A stretch of 58,241 bases of DNA. Origin: Anaerolineaceae bacterium. Its GTDB lineage: Bacteria; Chloroflexota; Anaerolineae; Aggregatilineales; Phototrophicaceae. The stretch covers positions 1-58,241 of the forward strand of contig JACKCH010000024.1 in NCBI GenBank assembly GCA_020634115.1, given 5' to 3'. Below, in pieces: positions 26,814 to 35,752 of the stretch. The position numbers were made by a program, and so were the translations under genes. The notes beneath the pieces are model-generated. The model worked only from the letters and a program-made list of their open reading frames with translations. It had not been told where the DNA came from and did no database searches. Position 1 is the stretch's first letter, and the number at the start of each line of letters is the position of its first letter.

Positions 26814-28010
26814 CTACCGCACCAGCCCGGTTGCTTCCAGCCAGAGGGCGATGCGCTGCGCGGCGACCCGATGCCCGGCGGGCGTGAAATGGCCGTCGCC
26901 GGTGTAGTACAGCGGCTCGGTGAGCGCGTTGGCCTGGGCTTGCAGCGTCCACGCCAGATTCAACACCGGGATGCCCTGTTCCCCCAAAAATGTCTCTAAG
27001 CGGGTAGTGGGTTGCATCGGGTCGGCCTGGCGCAAATCCGGCAACAAATCCGCGTACTGGTTCACGGCAGCGCCCCAGTCAGACGGATAGATTGCACGCC
27101 GGTCAGGGATGAGAAGCACGCCAAACGGGACACCTTCCACTGCCTCCACCACATCCCGGAATTGCAGAATCAGGGCTTCGGTCAGCGCCCAGGCGTCGCG
27201 CCAGTACACATCCTCCGGCAGATACAGGCCAAGCTGCACCGGATAGGCCAGTCCGTAGGGGTCGGTGCTGGTGACAGCCGGGTTGGTCGGGGGATTCTCT
27301 GGCGGGGGCGGGGTTTGTGCGCTTTGCAGGGCGGCTAACCAGCGAAACACGGACGAATCGTAAGCCGCCGGGTCGAAAACCGGGCTGTTGTGCAGTTGGA
27401 GCGTTCCATCCGTCGCCAGTGTGAAAAACGGCCTTTCCAGCCGGTAGCCGTAGCGCCGTTGTTCCAGGTCAATGTGGTTATCCTGGATGTCGTTCCCGGT
27501 ATACACCGAAAGCAGCACCAGATCGGGGTTGAACTGCCAGCCCAACAGCGCGTACAACAGGAGTTCTCGATCCGTGCCATAGGCATCTATGCTCAGGTTG
27601 ATGACTTCAACCGTCTGCCCGGAATCCAGGCTGAGTCGTCCCGCCAGGAGGTATGGGAACGTTTCTTCGTAGGCGACCTGTAACCCCTGGGGGAAGGAGT
27701 CGCCCACAATCACCACGCGGAACACGCCCGGCGCTTTCACCAGCGTATAGTCGGGGGCGTGCAGGCCGTAGTTGTTCAGGGTAGCGTACTCATAAAATTC
27801 GCCACCCGTATCGAGATGTAGGGTATCGCAGGGAATCCGGTAATCATGCAACAGCGCCCAGGCCTGGGCTTCCCACTCGCCTGGCGCGGTCTGGCAGGGG
27901 GTTTCCGGCGGGCGTATATCCCCCGGAAACAGGCGCAACAACACCAACCCGGCGATCAGCCCCAGGACGAGGCCGAAAGCAATCAACCCAATTTTGCGCG
28001 ATACCGACAT
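26814..28010 (-). CDS. SGNH/GDSL-family hydrolase, membrane-anchored (AlgX/PatB-like)
   Basis: 398 residues. One N-terminal membrane segment (residues 7-28), then an SGNH hydrolase domain: the nucleophile Ser in VIVGDSFPQGLQV near residue 103, an Asn block in LLSVYTGNDIQDNH, and the catalytic Asp-His pair in YTGDGHFTPAGH near residue 378. Such enzymes, facing outward, remove or add acyl groups on extracellular polysaccharides. It lies between a MauG-type peroxidase gene (36 bases upstream) and the GT39-like gene, all leftward, and so is probably cotranscribed with a glycan-modification partner. Confidence 0.85.
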   Translation of the reverse strand: MSVSRKIGLIAFGLVLGLIAGLVLLRLFPGDIRPPETPCQTAPGEWEAQAWALLHDYRIPCDTLHLDTGGEFYEYATLNNYGLHAPDYTLVKAPGVFRVVIVGDSFPQGLQVAYEETFPYLLAGRLSLDSGQTVEVINLSIDAYGTDRELLLYALLGWQFNPDLVLLSVYTGNDIQDNHIDLEQRRYGYRLERPFFTLATDGTLQLHNSPVFDPAAYDSSVFRWLAALQSAQTPPPPENPPTNPAVTSTDPYGLAYPVQLGLYLPEDVYWRDAWALTEALILQFRDVVEAVEGVPFGVLLIPDRRAIYPSDWGAAVNQYADLLPDLRQADPMQPTTRLETFLGEQGIPVLNLAWTLQAQANALTEPLYYTGDGHFTPAGHRVAAQRIALWLEATGLVR

Positions 28011-28046
28011 GCAGCCGTCCTGTGGGTGGTGTCCGGTAGGTTGTCC

Positions 28047-29396
28047 CTAATCCGCCAACGGCAGGCCACTCGGCACGGACGCCGGAATCGTGGATGCGAG
28101 ATTCAGCGCCGCCGGGTCGGTCAATGACTCCAGGAAGGCCACCAGATAGCCTACTTCCGCGTCGCTCAGGCTGACACGGTTAACTGGCACACCCAGCGTC
28201 AACTGCTCCACATCCATATTCATGACTACCGGTTGGAACGTTACCCGAAGTTGCGCCGGGTCATAAGTTGCGCAGCCGGTTTCCGGGTCGAGTTCGTGGC
28301 GCACGGCGGCTTCCAGCGTCATAAGCGCCCCATTGTGCATCCAAGGGCCGGTCAATGCCACGTTGTAGAGCGAGGGCGTGCGGAAGGCAAACAGGTCTTC
28401 ACCGTCGCCGGTTTCCAGCATCCGCCCATAGTCGAACGGCGCACCGATGCCCTTGCCCGGCCCCAGTTGTGGCACGACCCGGTTATGAAACTGCTGGTCG
28501 GAAAGCAGCGCCCCACTGTGGCAGACAGAACACCCCGCATCCCCAAAGAACAACAGCGCCCCTTGTTTGGCCTCCTCGCTCAGGGCGGAGTCGTCACCAG
28601 CCACGTAGCGATTCCAGGGGTTGTTGGTGAAGTTGAAGGCCTGAATCTCGAACGCGCCGATGGCATTGCCCAGGTGCTGGATGTCGAAGGTCGTTTCATC
28701 AGGATACGCGGCCTGGAAGAGCTTAACGTATTCAGGAATCGCCAGCACCCGCGCCATCACGGCATTCCACATGCCGGGGAAATCGCCCGCCTGAATTGCC
28801 GCGATTTCATTCAGGTGGCCGTATATGTCCCGATCACCGGATAAGCCGCGCATTTCGTCATTCGAGGTGATGGGGAAAATCGCCTGCGCCGCGACGATGT
28901 TCATCAGGCCATCCGGGGTCTGTGCGCCCGCCGGGGTCAGGATGCTGCCATCCGTTTGCAGGGCAATGCGCCCATCCCAGAACATGAACTGCCATTCCGC
29001 CGCACCGCGATTGAAGACATCTGGCGCATTGCGAGGGACGAGCGTCCGCCCGGATCCCATGCTGCGCACCGGGCCTAAGCCATTGCCGCCCGTGCCGAAT
29101 GAGAGGGAAAGCCCGTCACCGGTTGCCAGCAGCGGGTGGTGACAGGTCGCGCAGGAAATATCCCGGTTGCCGCTGAGTTCTTTGTCAAAAAACAGCGCCT
29201 GCCCTAAAGCCACCAGTTCCGGCGAGAAATCGGCTTCTACCGTCAGCGGAGTGATATTTTGTGCTGCGAGTATCTGGCGCAGCGCCGTGTCAGTGGAATC
29301 GGCCTGTGCCAGCAGCGCCGATGCGCCCAGCAGCAGCAAGCCAACAGTAATCAATCCGCCTGCCAGCCCAAATGATGTTTTTCTGAATGTTCCCAT
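28047..29396 (-). CDS. Di-haem cytochrome c peroxidase, MauG/CcpA family
   Basis: 449 residues. A signal peptide (to ALLAQA near residue 31) is followed by two c-type haem sites, CATCH in DISCATCHHP and CSVCH in DAGCSVCHSG, as in bacterial di-haem peroxidases. Between them lie the conserved FDKELSGN and NRGAAEWQFMFWDGR blocks, and TPSLYNVALTGPWMHNG comes in the C-terminal domain. These enzymes reduce hydrogen peroxide or oxidise protein side chains outside the cytoplasm. ATG 29396 is preferred to the adjacent GTG 29399; no strong ribosome site is seen. Immediately upstream lies a glycosyltransferase remnant. Confidence 0.93.
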   Translation of the reverse strand: MGTFRKTSFGLAGGLITVGLLLLGASALLAQADSTDTALRQILAAQNITPLTVEADFSPELVALGQALFFDKELSGNRDISCATCHHPLLATGDGLSLSFGTGGNGLGPVRSMGSGRTLVPRNAPDVFNRGAAEWQFMFWDGRIALQTDGSILTPAGAQTPDGLMNIVAAQAIFPITSNDEMRGLSGDRDIYGHLNEIAAIQAGDFPGMWNAVMARVLAIPEYVKLFQAAYPDETTFDIQHLGNAIGAFEIQAFNFTNNPWNRYVAGDDSALSEEAKQGALLFFGDAGCSVCHSGALLSDQQFHNRVVPQLGPGKGIGAPFDYGRMLETGDGEDLFAFRTPSLYNVALTGPWMHNGALMTLEAAVRHELDPETGCATYDPAQLRVTFQPVVMNMDVEQLTLGVPVNRVSLSDAEVGYLVAFLESLTDPAALNLASTIPASVPSGLPLAD

Positions 29397-29493
29397 CACG
29401 ATTTATCCAAAAATTCCCATTACATCGCTTATTTTCTCTTATTTTAGCACGATGTGGGGAAAACGAAGATGAGTCTTGGGAGGTGGTGACGGC

Positions 29494-29657
29494 TATCGCG
29501 CGGAGTTTAGCTGCGCCAGAATCGCCGCCGCCCGCGATTCCCAGGTGTAATGGGTCATGACGGTGGCGTACGCCTGCGCCGCCAGCCGTTCCCGCAGCGC
29601 CGGGTCGTTGCGCAGCCGCGTGATGGCCGCCGCCAATTCGATCTGGAAGTTGATGTA
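29494..29657 (-). pseudogene. 3' remnant of a group 1 glycosyltransferase
   Basis: About 54 codons ending at TAG 29494-29496 read LAAAITRLRNDPALRERLA, then TVMTHYTWESRAAAIL and LNSAR. The end of the intact glycosyltransferase at 30669 is nearly the same in protein and DNA. The remnant has no start and no N-terminal part; homology stops abruptly near 29655, where AT-rich unrelated sequence begins. The rest of 29658-29905 shows no gene. Confidence 0.82.
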
Positions 29658-29905
29658 GTTCTATTTAGTACATTTCGATGGTTTCATCTCCACGTGTGAG
29701 TGTGCTTTTTTCAACTGCGCAACTTTTATCATGTATGTGTTTGCTTGAGGAACTATATGAGGCGTGGAAACAGGGAATGATTAGCGTTTTTGGGACCCTG
29801 TAAAAAGGTGCAGATGAAAATCTAAAGTCCAGTATCGGTGGGGATACCACCGCCGGATTGCCGACGGTGGAATAGACAGAAGTCGTAATTTCTTTTGGAA
29901 AAGAT

Positions 29906-30367
29906 TTAATGGAGTGGTGGCCCAACAATATCAATTCCATATTCAGCAGCCGTCGTGTTCAGTGCCTCAATTGCTTCTGGTGACGGTGCACCAGCAGGTT
30001 CTGGCAGTTCATGTCTTTCAGCGGGACGGGCCATCACACGCACAAAGTGTTCAAAGTCGCTATGTGCAGTAATTGTCAGCCAATGACCGCCTTGTTCTGA
30101 TTCAACACAGTAGGAATGTGGTGTGCCTTTTGGAATCAACAGGATGTCTCCCGCTTGTTGCCGCTTTTCTTGTCCGTCCACCATAAAGCGAAATTCGCCG
30201 TCCAAAATATGGAAAATCTCATCTTCGTTGCGATGGATGTGTAAGGGCGGTGAGTCCTTATGGGGTGCGCGATGTTCAAGGATCGAGATCCCATCTGGGC
30301 TATCTGTCTCGGAGACACGAATCGTCACGTATGTATTCAGAAACCATAGATGTTTTGAATTAACCAT
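29906..30367 (-). CDS. Cupin-domain protein (quercetinase-like)
   Basis: 153 residues forming one cupin barrel. Metal-binding motif 1 is PPLHIHRNEDEIFHILDGE (two His, one Glu and a distant His), and motif 2 is GDILLIPKGTPHSY. Single-domain cupins of this kind include sugar isomerases, dioxygenases and storage or sensor proteins, so the substrate is open. ATG 30367 was chosen because AAAGGAG precedes it by 10 bases; longer starts do not have one. It lies between the intact glycosyltransferase and the truncated copy, so it may have arrived with the rearrangement that produced them. Its third-position GC is lower than its neighbours'. Confidence 0.85.
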   Translation of the reverse strand: MVNSKHLWFLNTYVTIRVSETDSPDGISILEHRAPHKDSPPLHIHRNEDEIFHILDGEFRFMVDGQEKRQQAGDILLIPKGTPHSYCVESEQGGHWLTITAHSDFEHFVRVMARPAERHELPEPAGAPSPEAIEALNTTAAEYGIDIVGPPLH

Positions 30368-30668
30368 GATAGTCAATCTCCTTTGATATGTGTCCATCCT
30401 GTACAGAGCGGTATTGCCCACGGCTGGATTCTACCATCAAATTAGGAAATGTACTTTGTAGTACCCTCACAGGAGGATTGCGTTCCAAAGGGTTAGAATC
30501 AGAAGAATCATGAAGCCATCAATAGGTCGGGTGATTCCCGGCGTGAGTTGTGACATTTTGTGAGGATCACAATCAGACCCGTGTGGGTTTTGCATCTGAA
30601 AATCTCGCGCTGATCCGCCGGTTGGTTCTGCTGCTATTGAAACAGGAAATATCCTGCAGGGGGGATAG

Positions 30669-31862
30669 CTAGCGTGCTTCATTCACCTTTGCCAGAATCG
30701 CCGCCGCCCGCGATTCCCAGGTGTAATGAGTCATGACGGTGTGCAAGGCCTGTGCCGCCAGCCGTTCCCGCAGCGCCGGGTCGTCACGCAGCCACATGAT
30801 AGCCGCTGCCAGAGCAGCCACATCGGAAGGTGGGGTAAGCAATGCCGACTCGCCGTGGGTCACGACTTCCGCCGTACTCGGCAGGTCGCTGGCGACAATC
30901 GCCCGCCCGGACGCCATATACTCGAAGATTTTCATGGGGGATGCATAGTAGGCGAAGTGCGTTGTCCAGGGGAACGGCATCGCGCAGACATCCAACGCGC
31001 TCAGGCAGAGCGGCACGCGCTCCGGCGCGACCTGCCCGGCATTCAGAAACCGTTCCACCTCCAATCCGAGTGCCAGCCAGTGCGCCCGGAAAGCCTCCGC
31101 CATATCGTCCGGGCCGCCGACCAACCCCAACGATGCGCCCGCTACCTGCGCCAGCGCCGCGATGAGCGTGCCGACACCCTTATCCATGCTCAGGGTTTGC
31201 AGGCGTCCCACGTAACCCACGATGAAGGCGTCCCCCGGCCAACCGAGCGCCGCCCGTGCTTCCGCCTGGGAGGGTAAGTCCGCGAATCGTTCGCGTCGGA
31301 TGCCGTCATGTGCCACCAGCACCCGTTCCGGTTTCGCGCCCCGTTCGACCAATCCATCCGCCAGTTTTTTTGTGACAGCGACGACTGTACCCGCCCGCCG
31401 GGTGACTTGCCGTTGCATCCAGCGCCCGGCGCGTCCGGCGTTGAGACGATGCGCCTCGTAGACCAGCCTACGTCCTGGCTTGACCAGACTCAACGCCAGG
31501 ATCACCGCTGCGTCACGGCTGTAGTACACGTCCGCCGGGGTGAATAACGCCCGTAGCACAGCGGCCAGTGTGAACGTGCCAAGTTGCAAATAGAAAGCCA
31601 GCGCCGCTAGTTTGCCTCCCTGTCCCGGCACCAATGGCAGCAGGTCGAGCGTGAACAGACGGCGCAGGTTGAAGTTCCGTGTCGTGCCGTAATGCCTCCA
31701 CACATCGCGGATCGCCCGGAGTTCCGGCGTGTTGATCCTGCGGGGAATCCACAGTGTTACATCCGCGCCGGTTTGGGCAAATGCCTCGCAGTTCTGCATG
31801 ATTTGTAGGCCGTGCGCTTTCTCGGTGGGCAGGCGAATATCCGCGATATACAGGAGTTTCAC
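30669..31862 (-). CDS. Group 1 (GT4-type) glycosyltransferase
   Basis: 397 residues with the GT-B fold. The N-terminus KLLYIADIRLPTEKAHGLQ is typical of the acceptor domain, and the C-terminal donor domain contains FIVGYVGRL near residue 200, PFPWTTHFAYYASPMKIFEYMASGRA (with the donor-binding Glu) and SALLTPPSDVAALAAAI. Likely transfers a nucleotide-activated sugar onto a lipid- or protein-linked glycan on the cytoplasmic face. GTG 31862 is chosen because GAGG precedes it by 8 bases and it sits 10 bases after the stop of the RfaE1-like kinase gene, implying one operon. A longer ATG start would overlap that gene. Confidence 0.88.
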   Translation of the reverse strand: MKLLYIADIRLPTEKAHGLQIMQNCEAFAQTGADVTLWIPRRINTPELRAIRDVWRHYGTTRNFNLRRLFTLDLLPLVPGQGGKLAALAFYLQLGTFTLAAVLRALFTPADVYYSRDAAVILALSLVKPGRRLVYEAHRLNAGRAGRWMQRQVTRRAGTVVAVTKKLADGLVERGAKPERVLVAHDGIRRERFADLPSQAEARAALGWPGDAFIVGYVGRLQTLSMDKGVGTLIAALAQVAGASLGLVGGPDDMAEAFRAHWLALGLEVERFLNAGQVAPERVPLCLSALDVCAMPFPWTTHFAYYASPMKIFEYMASGRAIVASDLPSTAEVVTHGESALLTPPSDVAALAAAIMWLRDDPALRERLAAQALHTVMTHYTWESRAAAILAKVNEAR

Positions 31863-31872
31863 AGGCGTGGCC

Positions 31873-32880
31873 TCAATCTTCCCCGCCCCAGGTCGCCAGC
31901 GCCCAGGCGAGTTCATCCGGTTTGGGCGTATAGTTACCCACCCGGCGCACCACTAACCCGCTGGCATAATTTGCCAGAGCTGCCGCTTCGGCATAGGCAG
32001 CCCCTGCCGCGACAGCCAGTGTCAGCACGGCAATCGCGGTATCACCCGCGCCGACGGTGTCATACACATCCGACACCACCGGGGCAGGGCTGTGTACCGC
32101 CTGATTTTCCGCGCAAAGCGCCACCGTTGCGCCGTCCCCGCCGCGTGTAATCACCATGCCGCCCGTGAGTTGGAGTGCCGCGCCGATTTCCAGTGCCGCC
32201 TGAGCAAAATCGTCGGGCGTATCCAGGTCACGCCGCAGGTACGCGCGGGCTTCGTCGGCGTTGCACTTGACGAGGCCGAACCCGGTGTATTTGTCGAGAT
32301 CGCCCTGGGCGTCGGCGGTGAGTAGCACCCCGGCCTCGGCTGCCAGGGTGCGAATGGTATTCACTAAAGAGGGGGTCAATAGGCCAGAGTGGTAGTCCGA
32401 GAGCAGTACAGCATTCACTTCACGGATATGTTGGTCAATCAGGCCGCGCACCTGGCGCTCGACCCCGGCATGAATCGGCTCACGGGAGAGTGTATCCAGC
32501 CGGGCGACCTGTTGTGGAAAGCGTAGCCCCATGTGCGCCATGATGCGCGTTTTGACGGTGGTTGGCCGCCCTGAATCCGTCACAAGGCCACCAGTATCAA
32601 TCCCTTGCGCCTGCAAAACCTGGCGCAGGTTCGTTCCTGGGCTGTCTGAACCGATAATACCGACTTGAATCGGTGTACTCCCCAAAGCGGCGATATTCGC
32701 GGCGGGATTGGCTGCTCCGCCGGGGATCATTCGCCGGGACTCGAACTCCAGCACCGGAATCGGCGCTTCCCGGCTCAGACGGGTGGTTTTCCCAACCAGG
32801 TATTCATCCAGAATGACATCGCCCACGACCAGCACACGCAGTCCGGCGAGTCGGGGTATCCAGGCGTTCAGGGAGGACAC
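31873..32880 (-). CDS. RfaE1-like PfkB-family sugar kinase (heptose-7-phosphate kinase type)
   Basis: 335 residues of the ribokinase fold. The N-terminal block VLVVGDVILDEYLVGKTTRLSREAP, the GGAANPAANIAALG block and the C-terminal anion-hole motif DTVGAGDTAI match the kinase half of RfaE/HldE, which phosphorylates D-glycero-D-manno-heptose 7-phosphate at O-1. There is no fused nucleotidyltransferase domain. In bacteria without lipopolysaccharide such kinases serve heptose for S-layer or capsule glycans, fitting the glycosyltransferase downstream. Start GTG; the ribosome site is weak. Other PfkB sugar kinases remain possible. Confidence 0.85.
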   Translation of the reverse strand: MSSLNAWIPRLAGLRVLVVGDVILDEYLVGKTTRLSREAPIPVLEFESRRMIPGGAANPAANIAALGSTPIQVGIIGSDSPGTNLRQVLQAQGIDTGGLVTDSGRPTTVKTRIMAHMGLRFPQQVARLDTLSREPIHAGVERQVRGLIDQHIREVNAVLLSDYHSGLLTPSLVNTIRTLAAEAGVLLTADAQGDLDKYTGFGLVKCNADEARAYLRRDLDTPDDFAQAALEIGAALQLTGGMVITRGGDGATVALCAENQAVHSPAPVVSDVYDTVGAGDTAIAVLTLAVAAGAAYAEAAALANYASGLVVRRVGNYTPKPDELAWALATWGGED

Positions 32881-32962
32881 GAATTAAATTAAACCTCTGT
32901 AAAGCAAGATAACAGATATGCCATAACGATACCAGAAAGATGACCGGTTGCCAGGGCGTGGT

Positions 32963-33916
32963 CTACAGCGCGTAGGCGGCTTCAAGTTCCTGGCGGAGCG
33001 CCTGATAGCTCTGGTAGCGGCTGGCGCTGATCTTGCCGCCTTCAACCGCCTGACGTACCGCGCAGTCTGGCTCGTTGATGTGGGCGCAGTTGTTGAATTT
33101 GCACTGCCCCACATACGGCGCGACATCCACAAAATACCCATCAAGTTCTTCCGGCTCGACATCCCATATCGTGAGCGTCCGCAGGCCAGGCGTATCGGCC
33201 AGGTAGCCGCCCATCTCCAGTTTAATCAGGGCGCTGTCACGAGTGGTGTGCATCCCTTCTTGACGGCGGCGACTGACTTCCTTCACAGTGCGTCCCAGGC
33301 CGGGCTGAATAATATTGAGCAGGCTGGTTTTGCCTACGCCCGACGGCCCGGTAAACACGGAAATTTTGTCTTTGAGGATCGCCTGAATCTCGTCCACGCC
33401 GAGTTTGTCGCGGGCACTGCTATACAACACCGGGTAGCCCATCGCCTCGTAAGGCGCGAAGGTGGCGCGAATCAGGGAGGAATCTTCCAGGTCAATTTTG
33501 TTGACGACGATACATAATAAAGGGATGCGTGAGGACTCGCCCATCACGAGGAAACGGTCTAACAGGCGCAGATTGGGCGGCGGTTGGGTGGCGGCGAAGA
33601 CGAAGAGCGCTTGATCCGCATTAGCGATAATCACCTGTTCCCGTTCACGCTGTCCCGCGCCGCGTGAGCCTTCGGTGCGCACCGCCCGCGAGAGGGTGCT
33701 GCTGCGTTCAGCGACGGTTTCAATTGTCCCTGAGCCATCTTCCAACAGGCGAATTTGCACCCGGTCGCCTATGGCGGCAATGTCGGAAGCCTGGGCTTCT
33801 TCCTGTAAGCGACCCCGTAACCGGCAGGTGTAGATTGTCCCGTCTGTCACCTCCACGTTAAAATAACCGCTCTGGTCACTGATGACCAGGCCATCCAGTA
33901 AATCAGGTTGGGTCAA
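32963..33916 (-). CDS. rsgA: Ribosome small-subunit-dependent GTPase A
   Basis: About 317 residues with the circularly permuted GTPase order that marks RsgA: an OB fold (residues 1-75), then G4 VNKIDLED, then G1 GPSGVGKTSLLN and G3 DTPG, and finally the zinc site CKFNNCAHINEPDCAV. It helps late maturation of the 30S subunit. TTG 33916 is chosen because AGGAG lies 7 bases before it; TTG 33922 two codons earlier touches the ribosome site. Divergent from the DsbA-like gene. Confidence 0.94.
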   Translation of the reverse strand: MTQPDLLDGLVISDQSGYFNVEVTDGTIYTCRLRGRLQEEAQASDIAAIGDRVQIRLLEDGSGTIETVAERSSTLSRAVRTEGSRGAGQREREQVIIANADQALFVFAATQPPPNLRLLDRFLVMGESSRIPLLCIVVNKIDLEDSSLIRATFAPYEAMGYPVLYSSARDKLGVDEIQAILKDKISVFTGPSGVGKTSLLNIIQPGLGRTVKEVSRRRQEGMHTTRDSALIKLEMGGYLADTPGLRTLTIWDVEPEELDGYFVDVAPYVGQCKFNNCAHINEPDCAVRQAVEGGKISASRYQSYQALRQELEAAYAL

Positions 33917-34051
33917 AGGCAATCTCCTCTCATGGTATTGGTTGCTACCTATTGTATACTGGATTTTCTCATTTTAGGCCAACCTTATTTCGTCTGGAGT
34001 GTGTTATGCTTGGCGTGACTAACGACACTGTAGTTTTTGAAGGACAGACGA

Positions 34052-35032
34052 GTGGATCAGCAGGAACAACAGACCCCTGTACCGGCACAGTCGGAAGCAC
34101 AGATGCAAACCCCTCTGGCGGATGAGGCCGCGCCTATTGCGGTTATCCCCAAGACAGTATTCAACTATTTCGTGATTGCGGTGGTTTTCTTTATGTTGGG
34201 CGCTGCCGTGACAGCGTTGGGCTATAATGGCCTGTTTGACTCCAACACCGCCGAAAATACCGGACTCATCAATCAGGCGGTGGGCCGCGCCGTGAACGAG
34301 GCGCTGGATGCGCGGGACGCGACTGCCGTTGCATCCGTCCGTCAGTCAGACAACACCGCCGCCGCAGTGGGCGATACCAATGCCGATGTCATCAACGAGG
34401 CCGTAAATCGCGCCGTGAATGATGCGCTGGACGCGCGCGATGCTACTGCCGCCGCAATCGCCCAGGCGCAAAATGGCCCGGTGCAGGGTGAATTTTACAC
34501 TGTGAGCGCCGATGATGACCCCTATGTTGGGGCAGTAGACGCGCCGGTGGAGATTGTTGAATTCAGCGATTTCAACTGCACCTACTGTAACCGATTCTAC
34601 AATGAAACCCTGTCCCAGGTGCTGGAAACCTATGGCGACCAGGTGCGTTTTGTCTACCGGGACTTCCCGATTCTGGCCCAATCCTCGGTGACGGCGGCGC
34701 TGGCGGCGCAGTGTGCCTTCGAGCAGGGGGACTTCTGGGATTATCATAACGTCCTATTCGACAATCGGGGGAATTTCTCGCGTGAACAGCTTATCGGCTA
34801 TGCGGAAACGCTGGGGCTGAATATAGACCAGTTCACGAACTGCCTGGATAATCAGCAGTATCAAGCGGAAATTGTCGCCGATTTCCAGGATGCACAGGCG
34901 CTTGGTATTCGGGGGACGCCCGCTTTCTTCGTTAATGGACGTTTTATCAGTGGCGCCCAACCGTTCGCGGTGTTTGCCAGCGCCATTGATGCCGAACTGG
35001 CGAAGCTACAAGGTCTGGATACACCCGGGTAA
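34052..35032 (+). CDS. Membrane-anchored DsbA-like thioredoxin-fold protein
   Basis: 326 residues. A cytoplasmic Gln/Pro-rich N-terminus, one membrane helix (35-58), an extracytoplasmic Ala/Asp-rich stalk with two near-identical copies of NEAVNRAVNDALDARDATA (about 72-93 and 112-133), then a DsbA/Thioredoxin_4 domain with active site CTYC at 176-179 in FSDFNCTYCNRFY and the cis-Pro loop GTPAFFVNG near 290. Likely a thiol-disulfide oxidoreductase acting on exported proteins. GTG 34052 has AAGGA 7 bases upstream; the earlier TTG at 34037 overlaps that region. No membrane partner of the VKOR or DsbB type is nearby. Confidence 0.9.
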   Translation: MDQQEQQTPVPAQSEAQMQTPLADEAAPIAVIPKTVFNYFVIAVVFFMLGAAVTALGYNGLFDSNTAENTGLINQAVGRAVNEALDARDATAVASVRQSDNTAAAVGDTNADVINEAVNRAVNDALDARDATAAAIAQAQNGPVQGEFYTVSADDDPYVGAVDAPVEIVEFSDFNCTYCNRFYNETLSQVLETYGDQVRFVYRDFPILAQSSVTAALAAQCAFEQGDFWDYHNVLFDNRGNFSREQLIGYAETLGLNIDQFTNCLDNQQYQAEIVADFQDAQALGIRGTPAFFVNGRFISGAQPFAVFASAIDAELAKLQGLDTPG

Positions 35033-35071
35033 GCAGACCTCAGGGATTCTTCCAATTGAAGATTTCACTGT

Positions 35072-35095
35072 GGGGACAGGTAGCAGCCTGTCCCC
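35072..35095. repeat. Palindrome after the DsbA-like gene
   Basis: GGGGACAGG and CCTGTCCCC form a perfect 9-bp stem with loop TAGCAG, 39 bases after the stop. No T-run follows. The stem matches the GGGACAGG palindrome at 54958, marking it as one of the dispersed elements. Confidence 0.6.
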
Positions 35096-35151
35096 TATTA
35101 ATACAAAACCGGGGCGTTTCGGCGGCCCATCAGCAGTACAGGGGGAACGTT

Positions 35152-35637
35152 ATGGATGAACTCACACCGAAAGATGTCCAGGCGGCGCTGGATGCGCTCA
35201 ACCTGGGGATACAAATTCGCTTCTTCGCCAATTCAACGGCGACGTCACAGCAGGCAGCTGATAACATCGGCTGTGAACTCGGCCAGATTGTCAAGAGTCT
35301 GGCGTTTATGATTGACGGCCAGCCGGTTATTATCCTTGCTAGCGGCGACCAGCGGGTAGATGATAAAAAACTGGCGACGCTGTTTGCGGTAGGCCGTAAA
35401 AAGGTGAGAGTAGCTTCGCCCGAACAATGTGTGGAGATTTACGGGTATGCGCCCGGTGGAGTCCCGCCACTGGCGCACCGCACGCCCAACCTGCCCATCT
35501 ATATAGACGATTCACTGCAGCGTTACGAGCAGGTGTACGCTGCCGGGGGCGCGCACAACGCGATTTTCCCGATCAAACTCGACCAACTGGCCCAGGTGAC
35601 GGGCGGACAGTTCGCGGATGTAGCCCGGCAGGATTGA
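35152..35637 (+). CDS. YbaK/EbsC family aminoacyl-tRNA deacylase
   Basis: 161 residues of the YbaK/ProX editing domain: VQAALDALNLG, TSQQAADNIGCELGQIVKSLAF (with the conserved Lys), a VASGDQRVD-like strand reading LASGDQRVDDKKLA, and GYAPGGVPPLAHR. These free-standing enzymes hydrolyse mischarged tRNAs such as Cys- or Ala-tRNA(Pro). ATG 35152 follows GGGGGAA by 5 bases; the frame extends 32 codons upstream through the palindrome at 35072, which argues against the longer start. A strong terminator follows. Confidence 0.9.
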   Translation: MDELTPKDVQAALDALNLGIQIRFFANSTATSQQAADNIGCELGQIVKSLAFMIDGQPVIILASGDQRVDDKKLATLFAVGRKKVRVASPEQCVEIYGYAPGGVPPLAHRTPNLPIYIDDSLQRYEQVYAAGGAHNAIFPIKLDQLAQVTGGQFADVARQD

Positions 35638-35666
35638 GTGGGGAAACATAATAGTGTGATAACAGC

Positions 35667-35695
35667 AAAGGGCGAGAATCACTCTCGCCCTTTTT
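35667..35695 (+). terminator. Intrinsic terminator of the YbaK-family gene
   Basis: AAAGGGCGAGA (35667-35677) and TCTCGCCCTTT (35683-35693) form an 11-bp stem with a 5-base loop and a TTTTT tract. It is 30 bases after the stop. Confidence 0.85.
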
Positions 35696-35752
35696 GTATG
35701 AGTTATGCGGATGCCCTTCTGGGCATCCCTATTGTTTGCTGATCTGCTTCGC

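Noticed and set aside
29665..29940. Minus-strand frame of 91 codons overlapping the cupin 3' end
   Set aside because: It starts inside the cupin gene in another frame and has no domain or ribosome site.
30467..30682. Minus-strand frame of 71 codons upstream of the cupin
   Set aside because: It runs out of the glycosyltransferase end and has no coding character.
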